A DNA stretch of 64,000 bases from Catalinimonas alkaloidigena (GTDB lineage Bacteria > Bacteroidota > Bacteroidia > Cytophagales > Cyclobacteriaceae). Below are positions 27,400 to 36,725 of the stretch, one piece after another. Position numbers and translations under genes: made by a program. Each line of letters opens with the position of its first letter. Position 1 is the first letter of the stretch. Location: positions 5,523,001 through 5,587,000 of the forward strand of contig NZ_JAQFIL010000001.1 of NCBI RefSeq assembly GCF_029504655.1, read 5' to 3'. Under the pieces are notes generated by a model. That model worked only from the letters and a program-made list of their open reading frames with translations. It had not been told where the DNA came from and made no database searches.

Positions 27400-28962
27400 A
27401 TGAAAAAAATTAATAAGATCAGAAGTATATTATTCTTTGCTGCCTGCCTTCTTATGGGCTGTGAAGATGGTTTTGATACAGGTTTGGATTTACAACCCAC
27501 CGGGGCAGTATCCGAAGATATTTTTTGGAATGACGAAAGTGATGCTCGATTGGCAGTCAATGCTATTTACAATGAGTTAGATAACACACAAATGGTGATT
27601 GAGCTTGACGGTATTACAGATATAGGATTCCGTTCTGCATCCAATGTTCCTACCTTCAATGATGTACGTTTGGGAGAAATAGATCCATCAAACGGTACCA
27701 TCACTAATATCTGGAACAGATACTACAGAGGAATACGGAAAGCAAATGATGCCATTCTCAATATCGGCTTGCTCGAAGATGGTGATGCTGAGGAATTGGC
27801 AAGACTAGAGGCTGAGGCAAGGTTCCTTCGTGCCTATTACTATACTCAGCTCACCAGTCTGTGGGGTGATGTACCATTGATATTGGAACCCCTTGAGATA
27901 AACGACCAAAGGCCTGCCAATGATAAAGCGGAGATTGTGGACTTTATTATCGAGGAATTAGATGACATTATCAATGCTAATGCGCTTCCTTTGAGCTATT
28001 CAGAGGGTAACATCGGCAGAGCTACCCATGGTGCGGCACTAACTTTGAAAGCAAGAGTAGCCCTACGCAACGATATGTATGATATGGTAGTGGACGCTAC
28101 AACAGCGGTAATGGATTTAGGCATTTATGCATTGTATCCCCACTATGGTGAGCTTTTTCAATTTTCAGGACAAAATTCTCAGGAAGTTATTTTTGACAGG
28201 CAGTATGCGGTAGGGGGCAGTACATATAATGCTTTTGGTTATTCAGCTGCGTCTATAGGTGGAGGTTCGGCGGTAGAACCTATGCACGGTTTGTTTGAGA
28301 AATATGAGTACAACGGACCAGTGAATCCTGATAACCCTTTTGAGAATATAGATCCACGCTGGGATTTTACGGCTTATTACACTGGAGAGCCTATTGGTAA
28401 CTCAACTTTTAATTCCTGGCCAAGCAGTAACACACCTGATAGAATTTCCAGTACCGAATTTTCTACCATATATGGCTATAATCTGAAGAAATGGATTGAT
28501 TATGAGACCTATGCTGCCAATCCGGATATTGGATCTATCAATATGATTCTGATGCGCTATGCTGATGTTCTTTTAATGTATGCCGAGGCAAAAATAGAAT
28601 TAGGCGATATTGATGCATCTGTGTACGATGCCATCAACCAAATTCGTCAACGTCCTACAGTGGAAATGCCTGCCATTACGCCTGGGAAATCTCAGGAAGA
28701 GCTAAGAGAAATAGTACGAAATGAACGTGCTGTTGAATTAGCTTTTGAAGGGCTACGCATTTATGACATCAACCGCTGGCAAATTGGTGAAGTGAAAGCC
28801 GGACTTTTACAAGGAATGTATTATATCAATGAGAGTAGCGGAGAATGGGAAATTTTGGACCTAGGTGTTCAAGCAAATTTTGAAGAGAGAGATTATCTAT
28901 GGCCTATTCCCCAATCTGAAATGGATATAAACGATGTATTAGAGCAAAATACCGGATATTAA
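27400..28962 (+). CDS. SusD/RagB family surface lipoprotein
   Basis: The 520-residue partner of the SusC just upstream has the lipobox ACLLMGC with EDGFD after it, an acidic surface-export signal. Family features include EARFLRAYYYTQLTSLWGDV near residue 140, MRYADVLLMYAEAKIELGDI and RNERAVELAFEGLRIYDINR. The latter belong to the C-terminal RagB/SusD domain. It ends LEQNTGY, as is usual. The ATG at 27400 has an A-rich upstream stretch. A hairpin follows 9 bases after the stop, so SusC and SusD form a two-gene unit. Confidence 0.96.
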   Translation: MKKINKIRSILFFAACLLMGCEDGFDTGLDLQPTGAVSEDIFWNDESDARLAVNAIYNELDNTQMVIELDGITDIGFRSASNVPTFNDVRLGEIDPSNGTITNIWNRYYRGIRKANDAILNIGLLEDGDAEELARLEAEARFLRAYYYTQLTSLWGDVPLILEPLEINDQRPANDKAEIVDFIIEELDDIINANALPLSYSEGNIGRATHGAALTLKARVALRNDMYDMVVDATTAVMDLGIYALYPHYGELFQFSGQNSQEVIFDRQYAVGGSTYNAFGYSAASIGGGSAVEPMHGLFEKYEYNGPVNPDNPFENIDPRWDFTAYYTGEPIGNSTFNSWPSSNTPDRISSTEFSTIYGYNLKKWIDYETYAANPDIGSINMILMRYADVLLMYAEAKIELGDIDASVYDAINQIRQRPTVEMPAITPGKSQEELREIVRNERAVELAFEGLRIYDINRWQIGEVKAGLLQGMYYINESSGEWEILDLGVQANFEERDYLWPIPQSEMDINDVLEQNTGY

Positions 28963-28970
28963 TCTAAAGG

Positions 28971-29028
28971 TGAGTTCAGAGGTATGGTTTAAATTATACT
29001 TCTGAACTCATTATCATTACAGTTTTTT
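28971..29028 (+). terminator. hairpin with delayed T tract after SusD
   Basis: A perfect 10-bp stem TGAGTTCAGA / TCTGAACTCA (28971-28980 and 29001-29010) is extended inward by GTAT / ATAC. Seven or more T residues follow about a dozen bases later. It is the only terminator candidate for the SusC/SusD pair. Confidence 0.65.
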
Positions 29029-29272
29029 TGAGCTATTTATTAGTGCTAAAAAGTCCTTTTTCGTCCCCCCTCTCCCACCCTTTTGCTGCTTATTCTAAAA
29101 GTGCCTACACGCTCTTCAAAGCCAATGTTTGCTTTTACCCCCTTGTGCAACAACTCGGTTTGTAAATCAAAGTACTGAAAGCTGCATATAGAACAGACTT
29201 TTCGTACTTTTCAGATCTATTCTTTGTAACCTGCCAGGGTAAACAAGTAAAAACTTAAGATCTCAATATTAT

Positions 29273-29905
29273 TTGCTTATTGGATATGCCCGTGTCTCTA
29301 CCCATGATCAGAACCTCAACCTTAAAAAGATGCTTTAGAAAAAGCGGGGAGCGACCGCATCTTTGAAGATACCATCTCAGGAGCCCGAGCCGAACACTCT
29401 GGCCTTGCTAAGCTAAAAGAGCAACTCCGTGCTGGAGATACTTTTGGTGGTTTGGAGATTGGATTGATCCGTCATGGAATGATGGGTAGGACTTTGCAGA
29501 ATCTGATTGAATGGGTAACCTGGCTGGAAAGTGAAGGTATCGCATTTAAGACCCTACAGGAATCCATTGATACTAGGGGTCGCCCAGACTACGTCCGGAG
29601 GGAAACTCATCTTTCAGGAAACGCCTAGTCCATGTTCGGAGCGCTGGCAGAATTTGAGCGTAGTCCTCCAGACCGGACCTGATCCGGGAAAGGACTCAGG
29701 CTGGCTTATTGTCTGCAAGAGCTCAGGGCAGAATGGGTGGTCGCCCTCCTGCCTTAGACAAGAAAAAGCAGAAGCTACTGGTCAAACTCTACCATGAAAA
29801 GATCATAGTATTGAAGAAATTCTGGAAATGTTACATATCTCCAGGTCTACGTTTTACAAGATCGTACGTAAAAACCCACCTGACAAGAAAACTTCATGAG
29901 AGGTA
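29273..29905 (+). pseudogene. serine recombinase (resolvase/invertase) with several frameshifts
   Basis: Fragments of a resolvase occur in order but in different frames. The start is LIGYARVSTHDQNLNLKK (the catalytic serine region). After a 1-nt shift comes DALEKAGSDRIFEDTISGAR, then AKLKEQLRAGDTF. Later come TLQNLIEWVTWLESEGIAFK, TLQESIDT, GKLIF, FGALAEFERS, RAQGRMGGRPPALDKKKQK and a C-terminal helix-turn-helix ISRSTFYKIVRK. At least four frame breaks and a probable small internal change (the DRHGR catalytic region is garbled) show that it is dead. It belongs to the resolvase/DNA-invertase group with a Hin-like C-terminal DNA-binding domain. No res site or inverted repeats are visible. Confidence 0.85.
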
Positions 29906-29909
29906 GTTA

Positions 29910-30533
29910 TTATTTTTTTCGTCCGACAAACCTTGTGACAGAACCTTTTCCTCTGTGGTAAATCCCCTCGCTTAGTTCAACTTCTTTTTCCACCAGTTCA
30001 AGAATCTCATAACCTTCAAAGTCTGATTTCAATTCCTCGGTTGAAAATAGTGAATCCAGGTCTGGTGGTCCTCCAACTTTAGGATTCTTATCGCGATATT
30101 CAAGGTGGGCTTTGCCGAATGCCTCAATGATTACCATTCCTCCTTTTTTTAACTTTTTATCAAGTAGTTTGTGGTATTCAGATTTTAAGTTTGGCGGAAA
30201 ATGAGCATATATAAGCGCTATTGCATCAAATTGCTCATTGGTATAGTCCAAATCAGGTAATTGTCCAACTTGATAGTCAATCGTGACATTATTTTCTTTT
30301 GCAAGTTCCTGCGCCTTGCTTTTTCCTTCAACGCTTATATCAAATGCAGAGACAATCCAACCCAGTTTTGCGGCATAGACAGCATTTCTACCTTCACCTT
30401 CTGCGCCAAAAAGAATTTTCCCAGGTTCCAGTTTTTGGATTTGTTCTTTCAGAAATTCATTCGGTTTGGTTCCATAGGCAAATTCTTTTTTACCATACCT
30501 ATCATTCCATTTTTTGAGCCAAGTGTCTGTCAT
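29910..30533 (-). CDS. class I SAM-dependent methyltransferase (TehB-like)
   Basis: The 207-residue cytoplasmic protein has the class I methyltransferase pattern. Motif I is [20 protein letters not shown] (SAM-binding, GxExGRN), motif II the acidic FDIS, and [19 protein letters not shown] carries motif IV. The end of the fold is [16 protein letters not shown]. The start ([21 protein letters not shown]) is the typical opening of small TehB-like enzymes; TehB itself methylates tellurite. The substrate here is unknown. It lies 165 bases downstream of the GyrI-like gene on the same strand, so it may be the last gene of the ArsR-led group. Confidence 0.9.
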   Translation of the reverse strand: MTDTWLKKWNDRYGKKEFAYGTKPNEFLKEQIQKLEPGKILFGAEGEGRNAVYAAKLGWIVSAFDISVEGKSKAQELAKENNVTIDYQVGQLPDLDYTNEQFDAIALIYAHFPPNLKSEYHKLLDKKLKKGGMVIIEAFGKAHLEYRDKNPKVGGPPDLDSLFSTEELKSDFEGYEILELVEKEVELSEGIYHRGKGSVTRFVGRKK

Positions 30534-30698
30534 TTTTCTCGCGTTTGTTTTAACTATCGCTGACGGATTGCAGCTACGAGTCCTTGTGGGATTCAGACAC
30601 TAAAGTTAGCAAATACAAACTAAACTTTGCCTTATCCAAGTATTTTCCTAGCAGGTATTTGCTCCGCAATAGATTCCGCTGTTAGTAGTTCATTATTT

Positions 30699-31169
30699 TC
30701 AAGTGTTACCCTCAGGGGTAGAAATATAAATATCTACTTCTGCATCACTCCAATCCTGGCTTCTTTCATCATAGATTTCAAAGTCAAAAGAAAATTTTCG
30801 CCTGAGGTTTGAATTCCAAATTTCTTTCCAGGTGTCGGTGATACAAGCGGTCATTTTGCCTTTAGCGACAAACTTTTTATAGCTTTGGCCTGGAATTGTA
30901 AGTACCTCAAGTCCTGCTGGAATGACTGCACTATCAGGCACTTTGCATCCAATGAAATATGAAAAAGGCATGGTTTCATCCTTTTCATAATCAAAATAAA
31001 CAGCATATATTTCATTGGATAATTTTTCTGGAATCAGCTCGTAAACTTTATTCTTTTCAAACTTTTGCCATAAGTCGCCACAGTCCTGGCTTGATTGGTT
31101 ATTTTTATTTGTGGTTTTGTGAGGAAGTTTTAGCCCAATCAGTCTGAAATTTTCTTTTTTGTTTTCCAT
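30699..31169 (-). CDS. GyrI-like / AraC effector-binding domain protein
   Basis: The protein has 156 residues and consists of one effector-binding domain without a DNA-binding part. The pattern LWQKFEKNKVYELIPEKLSN followed by IYAVYFDYEKDE, MPFSYFIGCKVPDSAVIPAG and TIPGQSYKKFVAKGKM is that of GyrI/Cass2-like proteins. The last third (TDTWKEIWNS, DFEIYDERSQD, EVDIYISTPEG) completes the beta-alpha-beta repeat. Such stand-alone domains bind or hydrolyse small aromatic or amphipathic compounds. It starts 22 bases downstream of the SRPBCC-VOC gene and is probably cotranscribed with it. Confidence 0.88.
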   Translation of the reverse strand: MENKKENFRLIGLKLPHKTTNKNNQSSQDCGDLWQKFEKNKVYELIPEKLSNEIYAVYFDYEKDETMPFSYFIGCKVPDSAVIPAGLEVLTIPGQSYKKFVAKGKMTACITDTWKEIWNSNLRRKFSFDFEIYDERSQDWSDAEVDIYISTPEGNT

Positions 31170-31191
31170 TATTATGTATTAAATAGTTTTG

Positions 31192-32166
31192 TCATTGACC
31201 CGTTCTGCCTTCCTGATAGTTAACCATCCAATTGATGCCATACTTATCGGTAAAACTCCCAAAGTAAGCCCCCCAAAACATATCCTGAATGGGCATTTCA
31301 ATTTTTCCTTCTTTTGAGAGCTCATTAAACAGACGCTCAGCTTCTGCTCTTGACTCGGGCTCAAGGTTGATGTGCATATTGTTGCCGTAGTTTACAGACA
31401 TCCCAAATTCTTTGGGAGCATCTGTCCCCATCAAGATATGTCCGCCAAGAATAGGGAGTTCCACGTGCAAAACCATCTTCTTGACATTTTCTGCTACTGG
31501 AGGTTGTTGCGAGGCTGGAGGAATATCATCAAATCGCTGAATACCGTTTATGAAATCGGTTTTGAAGACAGATTTGTAAAAATGAAACGCTTCTTCTGTT
31601 TTGCCGGGGAAATTAAGATAGGTTGAAACCTTTGCTTTGTTATTGGGTTTGTTCTGTTTTCTAAGATAAAACTGAGAAGCTATATATTGGTCTAGGTTTT
31701 CAAGTCCTGCCGCAAAACCTTCTTTGAAGCCCATTGCAATGATTTTTTCCAGGTCTTCCAAGGTGTCAAAACTGAGTACAACATTAACTAATGTTTCATC
31801 AATTCTATCGGTAAAATTATTTTCCCATTTGTTACGTGGAAGTGAGGAATTAGGGTTGCCTTCGGCATCACAAAAGCTATCATAGGCAGAAAAATATTTT
31901 TCGGGAATTATTTTTATGTAGTCCACTCTTGCCCAATGTTTTTCTTTTTCAGGCCCTACCATTGCATAAAGCCAATGTCCATCTTCTCTGAAATCCATAG
32001 ATTTGGTCTGTGCAACCCAGGGTTTTGGTGCCCACCATTGGTCGAGAATATCTGCTTCTGTCCAGGCAGCCCAAACCAAGTCGATAGGTGCGTTGAAAGA
32101 ACGCTCAACTTTGATTTGATTGTTTTCCTTGTCAACATTAAAGTTGAATAAAATTGCTTTGTTCAT
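31192..32166 (-). CDS. SRPBCC (AHSA1)-VOC two-domain fusion protein
   Basis: The 324-residue protein joins two families. Residues 1-160 are an AHSA1-type SRPBCC domain (VERSFNAPIDLVWAAWTEAD, QWWAPKPWVAQTKSMDFREDGHWLY is its hallmark region, and the C-terminal helix FKEGFAAGLENLDQYIAS). Residues 180-318 are a PhnB-like VOC domain (STYLNFPGKTEEAFHFYKSV, KMVLHVELPILGGHILMGTD, DMFWGAYFGSFTDKYGINWM). Both are separate proteins in most genomes. The start ATG overlaps the ArsR stop (ATGA), so the two genes are translationally coupled. ArsR-SRPBCC pairs are common; the VOC extension is the unusual part. The ligand or function is unknown. Confidence 0.9.
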   Translation of the reverse strand: MNKAILFNFNVDKENNQIKVERSFNAPIDLVWAAWTEADILDQWWAPKPWVAQTKSMDFREDGHWLYAMVGPEKEKHWARVDYIKIIPEKYFSAYDSFCDAEGNPNSSLPRNKWENNFTDRIDETLVNVVLSFDTLEDLEKIIAMGFKEGFAAGLENLDQYIASQFYLRKQNKPNNKAKVSTYLNFPGKTEEAFHFYKSVFKTDFINGIQRFDDIPPASQQPPVAENVKKMVLHVELPILGGHILMGTDAPKEFGMSVNYGNNMHINLEPESRAEAERLFNELSKEGKIEMPIQDMFWGAYFGSFTDKYGINWMVNYQEGRTGQ

Positions 32167-32489
32167 TTTCTGTTTAATTTAAGTTGTTCCAATACATTAT
32201 CAAGTTGGTCAAATCGTTGGGCAAGCAATTGCTTAAATTGTTCCAGCCATTTTTCTATCTCCTCCATTTTTTCAGCGTTTAATTCATAGTGAATTTCCCT
32301 TCCCTGTTGTTCTTGTTTCACTATTTCGCATTCAGAAAGAATTTGTAAATGCTTAGATACCGCCTGTCTGCTTGTGTTGAAATGCTCGGCAATGGCATTG
32401 GGCGTCAAAGTCCCTACAGTCAACAGCATGATAATTGCCCGCCTTGTGGGGTCCGCTACTGCTTGAAATACATCACGTCTCGTTTTCAT
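32163..32489 (-). CDS. ArsR family transcriptional regulator
   Basis: The 108-residue winged-helix repressor opens MKTRRDVFQAVADPTRRAII. This is the start of the ArsR group that sits beside AHSA1-type SRPBCC genes. The recognition helix region is TPNAIAEHFNTSRQAVSKHL, followed by QILSECEIVKQEQQGREIHY, the wing. No cysteine cluster for metal binding is visible, so it is probably not an arsenic sensor. The ATG at 32489 is used; a TTG two codons upstream is less likely. Repeats just upstream (32492-32540) are likely its operator. It overlaps the next gene by 4 bases. Confidence 0.9.
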   Translation of the reverse strand: MKTRRDVFQAVADPTRRAIIMLLTVGTLTPNAIAEHFNTSRQAVSKHLQILSECEIVKQEQQGREIHYELNAEKMEEIEKWLEQFKQLLAQRFDQLDNVLEQLKLNRK

Positions 32490-32491
32490 AG

Positions 32492-32540
32492 TCAATCATT
32501 TGCAACCACTCAGTTGCAAATATATGCAATCATTTAGTTG
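32492..32540. promoter_or_regulatory. repeat array, probable ArsR operators
   Basis: Two imperfect copies of a 16-base element, TGCAACCACTCAGTTG at 32501-32516 and TGCAATCATTTAGTTG at 32525-32540, are 24 bases apart start to start. Each has inner arms CAAC/CAAT and GTTG, an inverted repeat. A third half-copy (CAATCATTTG) begins at 32493. They lie directly upstream of the regulator ATG at 32489, a typical place for autoregulation. Confidence 0.6.
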
Positions 32541-32795
32541 TGCAAAATTTTCGCTTATTTTTTTTTGTCCCTCATTAGGAGATTGCTCTTCTTCATTAAT
32601 GATGGGCTTTCACAAACAGAAGAAGAGGTAGCAGAGCATGGCTTTTGACATTATGGCTTATAGGGTAAAAAAGTCTGATGAGCTAAATACTTTTTCCCGA
32701 AAGCTTAACAATCGTTTATATGTTAAACCACCTTCCCTCCTACCCCTGAAAGTGTTAATATTAGTTTATTTAACGTTTTTATGTCAACTATCCAT

Positions 32796-33879
32796 TCAGG
32801 AGTGCCACAATGCAGGAACAGGTACGGCATATAGATTGTCTCCGAAACCCAGCACCTGGTCTCCACTGTAAAGCACTATCCCTTTTTGAAATTTATCTCC
32901 TGTCAATTCTGCCAATCGCTTGAATCCCTTAAAATCCTTTTCCTTTAAGGAAGCTGCTGATTTTATTTCTATTCCAAACACTTGCTTTTTCCGGCTCTCC
33001 AAAACTAAATCAACTTCGGCTCCTTTATGCATACTAAAGTGATAAGGCTTCAGATATTGATCTGACCAGCTTAGTTGCTTGAGAGTTTCCATCACCACAT
33101 AGTTTTCTAACAATGGTCCTACTCCACTTCTGTTAGTCAATAAACTCTCTTTATTCTCTCCCCTTAAATGGCATAATAAACCCGTATCATTTAGGTATAC
33201 TTTAGAGGATTTCACGAACGAACCTTCTAAATTTGGTGTCCAGGCTTGCACCTTTACCAGCAAAAAGCCATGTTCTAATAGAGCCATGTACCTCTGTATC
33301 GTAGTATTTTTGATTCCTGAAAGCCGACCTATATCTGCCATATTCAATGTGCTACCCACTCTTGTACTTAGCAACTGTAAGACATTTGGAATTTGAGTTA
33401 AACTTTCAATATTTGCTAAGTCTCTAATATCTTTTTGTAGTACGGATGCCATATAAGACTCAAACCATTTAGATCTTCTTGAGATAAAGGCCAAAGATTA
33501 TGGATCTCTATACGTCCTGCCAGTGAGTCTGATACTTTAGGCAAAATCATTACATCAGTCGAACCGGTTAGTATATACCTTCTGGTCTTTCGGTCCTGGT
33601 CTATTAACTTTTTAATACTGAGAAACAGCTCCGGGACTCTTTGTTTTCATCCAGGACAACATGTTCACTAAGTTCTTTCAGAAACCCAAGTGGATCTAAA
33701 TTTGCAGCTGCTAAAGTTGTAGGATCATCAAAAGTTACCACCTGAGCTTTCACCACGCCTTGTGCCCAAAGTTGTTGACATAAGGGACTCTTACCCGTTT
33801 GTCTCGCTCCATTCAATATAATGACTGGAGTATCTTCTAATACCTCAATGACGGACTCCGTAATATAGCGCTAATACAT
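32796..33879 (-). pseudogene. AAA (AAA_14/DUF4143) ATPase, broken
   Basis: The gene reads MY-stop-RYITESVIEVLEDTP at 33879, then the Walker A region LNGARQTGKSPLCQQLWAQG, then VVLDENKESRS near the usual Walker B. After a frame break at about 33500-33600, a long open part continues: SKWFESYMASVLQKDIRDLA, GSTLNMADIGRLSGIKNTTI, KVYLNDTGLLCHLRG and KGAEVDLVLESRKKQVFGIE (the DUF4143 nuclease-like motif) to the stop at 32796. A stop at codon 3 and the central frame break make it a pseudogene; an internal deletion of the Walker B region is also likely. The family has AAA ATPases of unknown role, often in mobile or defence-rich regions. Confidence 0.8.
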
Positions 33880-34111
33880 AGCTTGTTCTCAACTCATTTT
33901 TCCAAATTTAACCATTGTGTGGGTAAATTTGGAAAGTAATCCGGATAAGAGTCTGCTTATTATTAGGTATTAGGCCTGATATTTAGAGGAATAGCGTTTC
34001 TATGGTGGGACTGAATTATTCTTCTGTTTATCTTGAACAAACACTAACAGTATGCGCCAAATGTAAACTCTTGATGAACAACTTTGTAAATCAGAATGCA
34101 AACAGTATTGT

Positions 34112-34387
34112 TCACAAAGACTGTTGCTGATCTTGTTTGACTACGTCATCAAAGTATTTACGTAATTTAAAGTGCTCGTCCCTTGCTTTACACGCAGCTA
34201 CTCTACGATTTATATCTGTTCTTTTAAGTGAAGATTTGATGATTCCTATCAAAACTCTCTTCCTAATTTCTTTCCAGGAATTATGCTTCTTACCTAAACC
34301 TAGCCAAGCTCTTAGCTCGACTTCAGCCTTTAGGAGAGATGAAATCTCAGTATCGTTTTTCCTCAGGTCCGGTAGAAAAAATGGCAA
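34112..34387 (-). CDS. small unidentified basic protein or fragment
   Basis: The frame of about 91 codons opens with a TTG and no clear ribosome site. It reads on from further upstream without a stop for a few more codons. The sequence (WKEIRKRVLIGIIKSSLKRT, then DINRRVAACKARDEHFKL) is basic and helical. It does not look like an antisense shadow because nothing is encoded opposite. I do not recognise it. It could be the end of a decayed gene. Confidence 0.25.
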   Translation of the reverse strand: MPFFLPDLRKNDTEISSLLKAEVELRAWLGLGKKHNSWKEIRKRVLIGIIKSSLKRTDINRRVAACKARDEHFKLRKYFDDVVKQDQQQSL

Positions 34388-34437
34388 AACAGCGCTGCAT
34401 GCCTGATAAGTGGATACGCAGATTTACACTTTCCTTA

Positions 34438-34932
34438 TTATTCGTTGGCATTCCAGACGTCGTGGGTGGTTTTCCAGCTTCCGTCGGGCTGCCGCTTAAG
34501 GATATTCAGGTATTTGGAGGCAGCAGTAGTAGTTTCTCCTCCGCCTTTGGGCGTCAGCCTGACGATGGCCTCTCCCCTGCCATAAGCCATATCTCCGCTG
34601 ACTTCTACTTCTTCGTAATGACTATCCAGCGTCACTTCGTAGGCATCAAAAATAGTTTGGTAGTAGTCCTGCACTGCTGCCCTTCCCTGTCGGGCGGGCT
34701 CTGCCGGAGCCATGAGTATTGCATCTTCGGTAAAGTGCTCAGCAATGCCCGCGGCATCGCTGTTATTAAAAGCTTCTGCCCGGGCGGCACTTGCTGCGGT
34801 GATGGCCTCTACATCTTCACCTGAATTTACGGTAGCATTCTGCTTTTCGGTAGTACAGGCAGCACTGGATAAGATCAAACAGAATACAAACAGTTTATAC
34901 TTAAATGATAAGGTGCGCATGAGAATAATCAT
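34438..34932 (-). CDS. NTF2-like (DUF4440/SgcJ-type) lipoprotein
   Basis: The 164-residue protein has a lipobox (LILSSAAC, then TTEKQNAT, no acidic residues, so probably periplasmic). The remainder is an NTF2-like cone: AITAASAARAEAFNNSDAAG, IAEHFTEDAILMAPAEPARQ, GRAAVQDYYQTIFDAYEV, and YGRGEAIVRLTPKGG ending KRQPDGSWKTTHDVWN. These match the DUF4440/SgcJ-like family, whose members bind small ligands or act as isomerases or dehydratases. The substrate cannot be told. Neighbours are an unidentified short frame and a histidine kinase, with no evident functional link. Confidence 0.88.
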   Translation of the reverse strand: MIILMRTLSFKYKLFVFCLILSSAACTTEKQNATVNSGEDVEAITAASAARAEAFNNSDAAGIAEHFTEDAILMAPAEPARQGRAAVQDYYQTIFDAYEVTLDSHYEEVEVSGDMAYGRGEAIVRLTPKGGGETTTAASKYLNILKRQPDGSWKTTHDVWNANE

Positions 34933-35051
34933 TAAAAAATTTCTCCTAAAGGTATAAAACTTAACTGAAGGAATATGCTTCGGCAGGGTGGATATGCATT
35001 CGATATTAGCCTAATCAGAAAAGCAACAAAGGGGAATGATTTATCAATGCC

Positions 35052-36386
35052 CTAAGCTTCTGACTTGGGAAAATACATACGGCTGGTAGCTCCTGCCCTG
35101 GGTTTATTGGATTCAATGGTCAGGTCGCCTCCTATTTTTTCCATAAACTCTTTACTTAAGCTCAGGCCCAGTCCGGTACCTTTTTCCCCCCTTGTACCCA
35201 GCGAGGGCTGCTGAATGACACTAAAAATATGTTCTACCTGCTCCTCGGATATTCCTACCCCCTCATCTATCACGCTGATCACGATATGATGATCATTCAC
35301 CTCCGCGGCCAGTACAATGGTTTTGGTCCTGGGGGTAAACTTAATCGCATTATTGAGCAGGTTTCTGGCTACGATATATGCCATCTCTTCATCTGCCTCC
35401 ATGCAAAGGCTATCAGCACAATCAATTTCCACCTCAATTTCTTTTTCCTTTAGATGGTGTTCATACAGATTTACCGTTTTCTGTAGCAAATCTTTGACAT
35501 TCATAGGGGTTAGCTTAGGCGTAAAGCCACCGATCTGGTTTTTCGTCCAGAGCAGCGTATGTCCCACAAACTCGGTGGTACGGCTTAGTTTAGCCTTCAG
35601 GCTGGGCAGTAGTTCATCCACCTCCTCCTTATTCAAAAGCTTGTTTTCCAGCAGATGCACAAAGCCCTGCAGGGAATCCAGGGGAGAGCGCACATCATGA
35701 GACAAAATAGACAACAGACGATCCTTTACCGTATTCAGTTTTTGGTATTCATCATGTTCTTTGCGTATCTCCTCATACTGCCGCTCAATGATCAGCGATT
35801 GCTGGTAACGGTCATACTTGTTTTTTTGTACTAGGTAGCCAAAGAAAGCCGCAAACAATGAAATACTAACCAGGTCGGGCAGTTCTATGATAAGCTGCTC
35901 ATTGGATTGTCCCAGTGTAAAGGCATAGGCAGTATAAATTAGTAAAATAATCGCATTAAGCACCACGCTTTTTCTAAGGTACAACCCACTCAGTACATGC
36001 AAAAAGAAAATTGCCCCGGTCAGGAAATTGGACAGGAAAAGGTCATGCATGTCTGAAAAAAAATCGTTCGTGATACCCGCAAGCGTCACCACCAACATAA
36101 GAGACCACGAAATCCACTGAAAACTCTGGGCGGAACCACGATAGTTTTTGATTCCCAGATATACTGATATAAATAAAAGCGTAATAGATACCCTTATCCA
36201 GAAAGTGACTCCATATTCGGTCATTTTCATAAACTCAATGGGTAACATGCACAGGTTGATCAGGGCAGCTACCAAAGCCCCTCTGCTAAAATTATACTTA
36301 TCTTCTGTATAATTATATTGCAAAAACTTTTGTCTCTCTTCTTTGCTTAGGTTAAGAAATGAAAATCCTTGACGTCTCTTCTCCAA
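35052..36386 (-). CDS. membrane-bound sensor histidine kinase (orphan)
   Basis: The 444-residue protein starts with a soluble stretch, then about six membrane helices (36-52, 63-80, 92-108, 118-135, 141-157, 170-186). A coiled coil (195-220) leads to HisKA with the phosphorylated His230 in LLSILSHDVRSPLDSLQGF. HATPase_c has the N box (ARNLLNNAIKFTPRTK), the G1 box (VIDEGVGISEEQ) and the G2 box (GEKGTGLGLSLSKEF). No periplasmic sensor domain is seen, so it should sense within the membrane. No response regulator gene is adjacent. The frame opens with TTG at 36386; there is no ATG near in the same frame, so the start is uncertain. Confidence 0.9.
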   Translation of the reverse strand: MEKRRQGFSFLNLSKEERQKFLQYNYTEDKYNFSRGALVAALINLCMLPIEFMKMTEYGVTFWIRVSITLLFISVYLGIKNYRGSAQSFQWISWSLMLVVTLAGITNDFFSDMHDLFLSNFLTGAIFFLHVLSGLYLRKSVVLNAIILLIYTAYAFTLGQSNEQLIIELPDLVSISLFAAFFGYLVQKNKYDRYQQSLIIERQYEEIRKEHDEYQKLNTVKDRLLSILSHDVRSPLDSLQGFVHLLENKLLNKEEVDELLPSLKAKLSRTTEFVGHTLLWTKNQIGGFTPKLTPMNVKDLLQKTVNLYEHHLKEKEIEVEIDCADSLCMEADEEMAYIVARNLLNNAIKFTPRTKTIVLAAEVNDHHIVISVIDEGVGISEEQVEHIFSVIQQPSLGTRGEKGTGLGLSLSKEFMEKIGGDLTIESNKPRAGATSRMYFPKSEA

Positions 36387-36725
36387 TAGAAAATTATTTG
36401 TTGTATGGACACCAAATTTTATACCAGTGTATATTAAAAAGGTTCCTTCACTTTTATATCAATGTTTTAACTTAATACACTTCTAATTATAAGTTTGGTA
36501 GAAAATGAAGCTTTTTTTTATGGTAACATGTAGCCGGAATAAAAAAACTTTCATCCTTACTATATGTAGCTACAGTTTAAACGCATATAACATAGTACTA
36601 TTGCATGATTTAACACAACAAAAACTGATAAAACACCATCGCTACACATATATATTTTCAACTATATTAAGAATTTACTTAATTCATGTTTTCTACTAAA
36701 AAGAAAAATAATACACTCTTAACTT
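36387..36725. other. divergent promoter region
   Basis: AT-rich spacer between the leftward kinase and the rightward M14 peptidase. No gene, repeat or operator was recognised. Confidence 0.4.
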
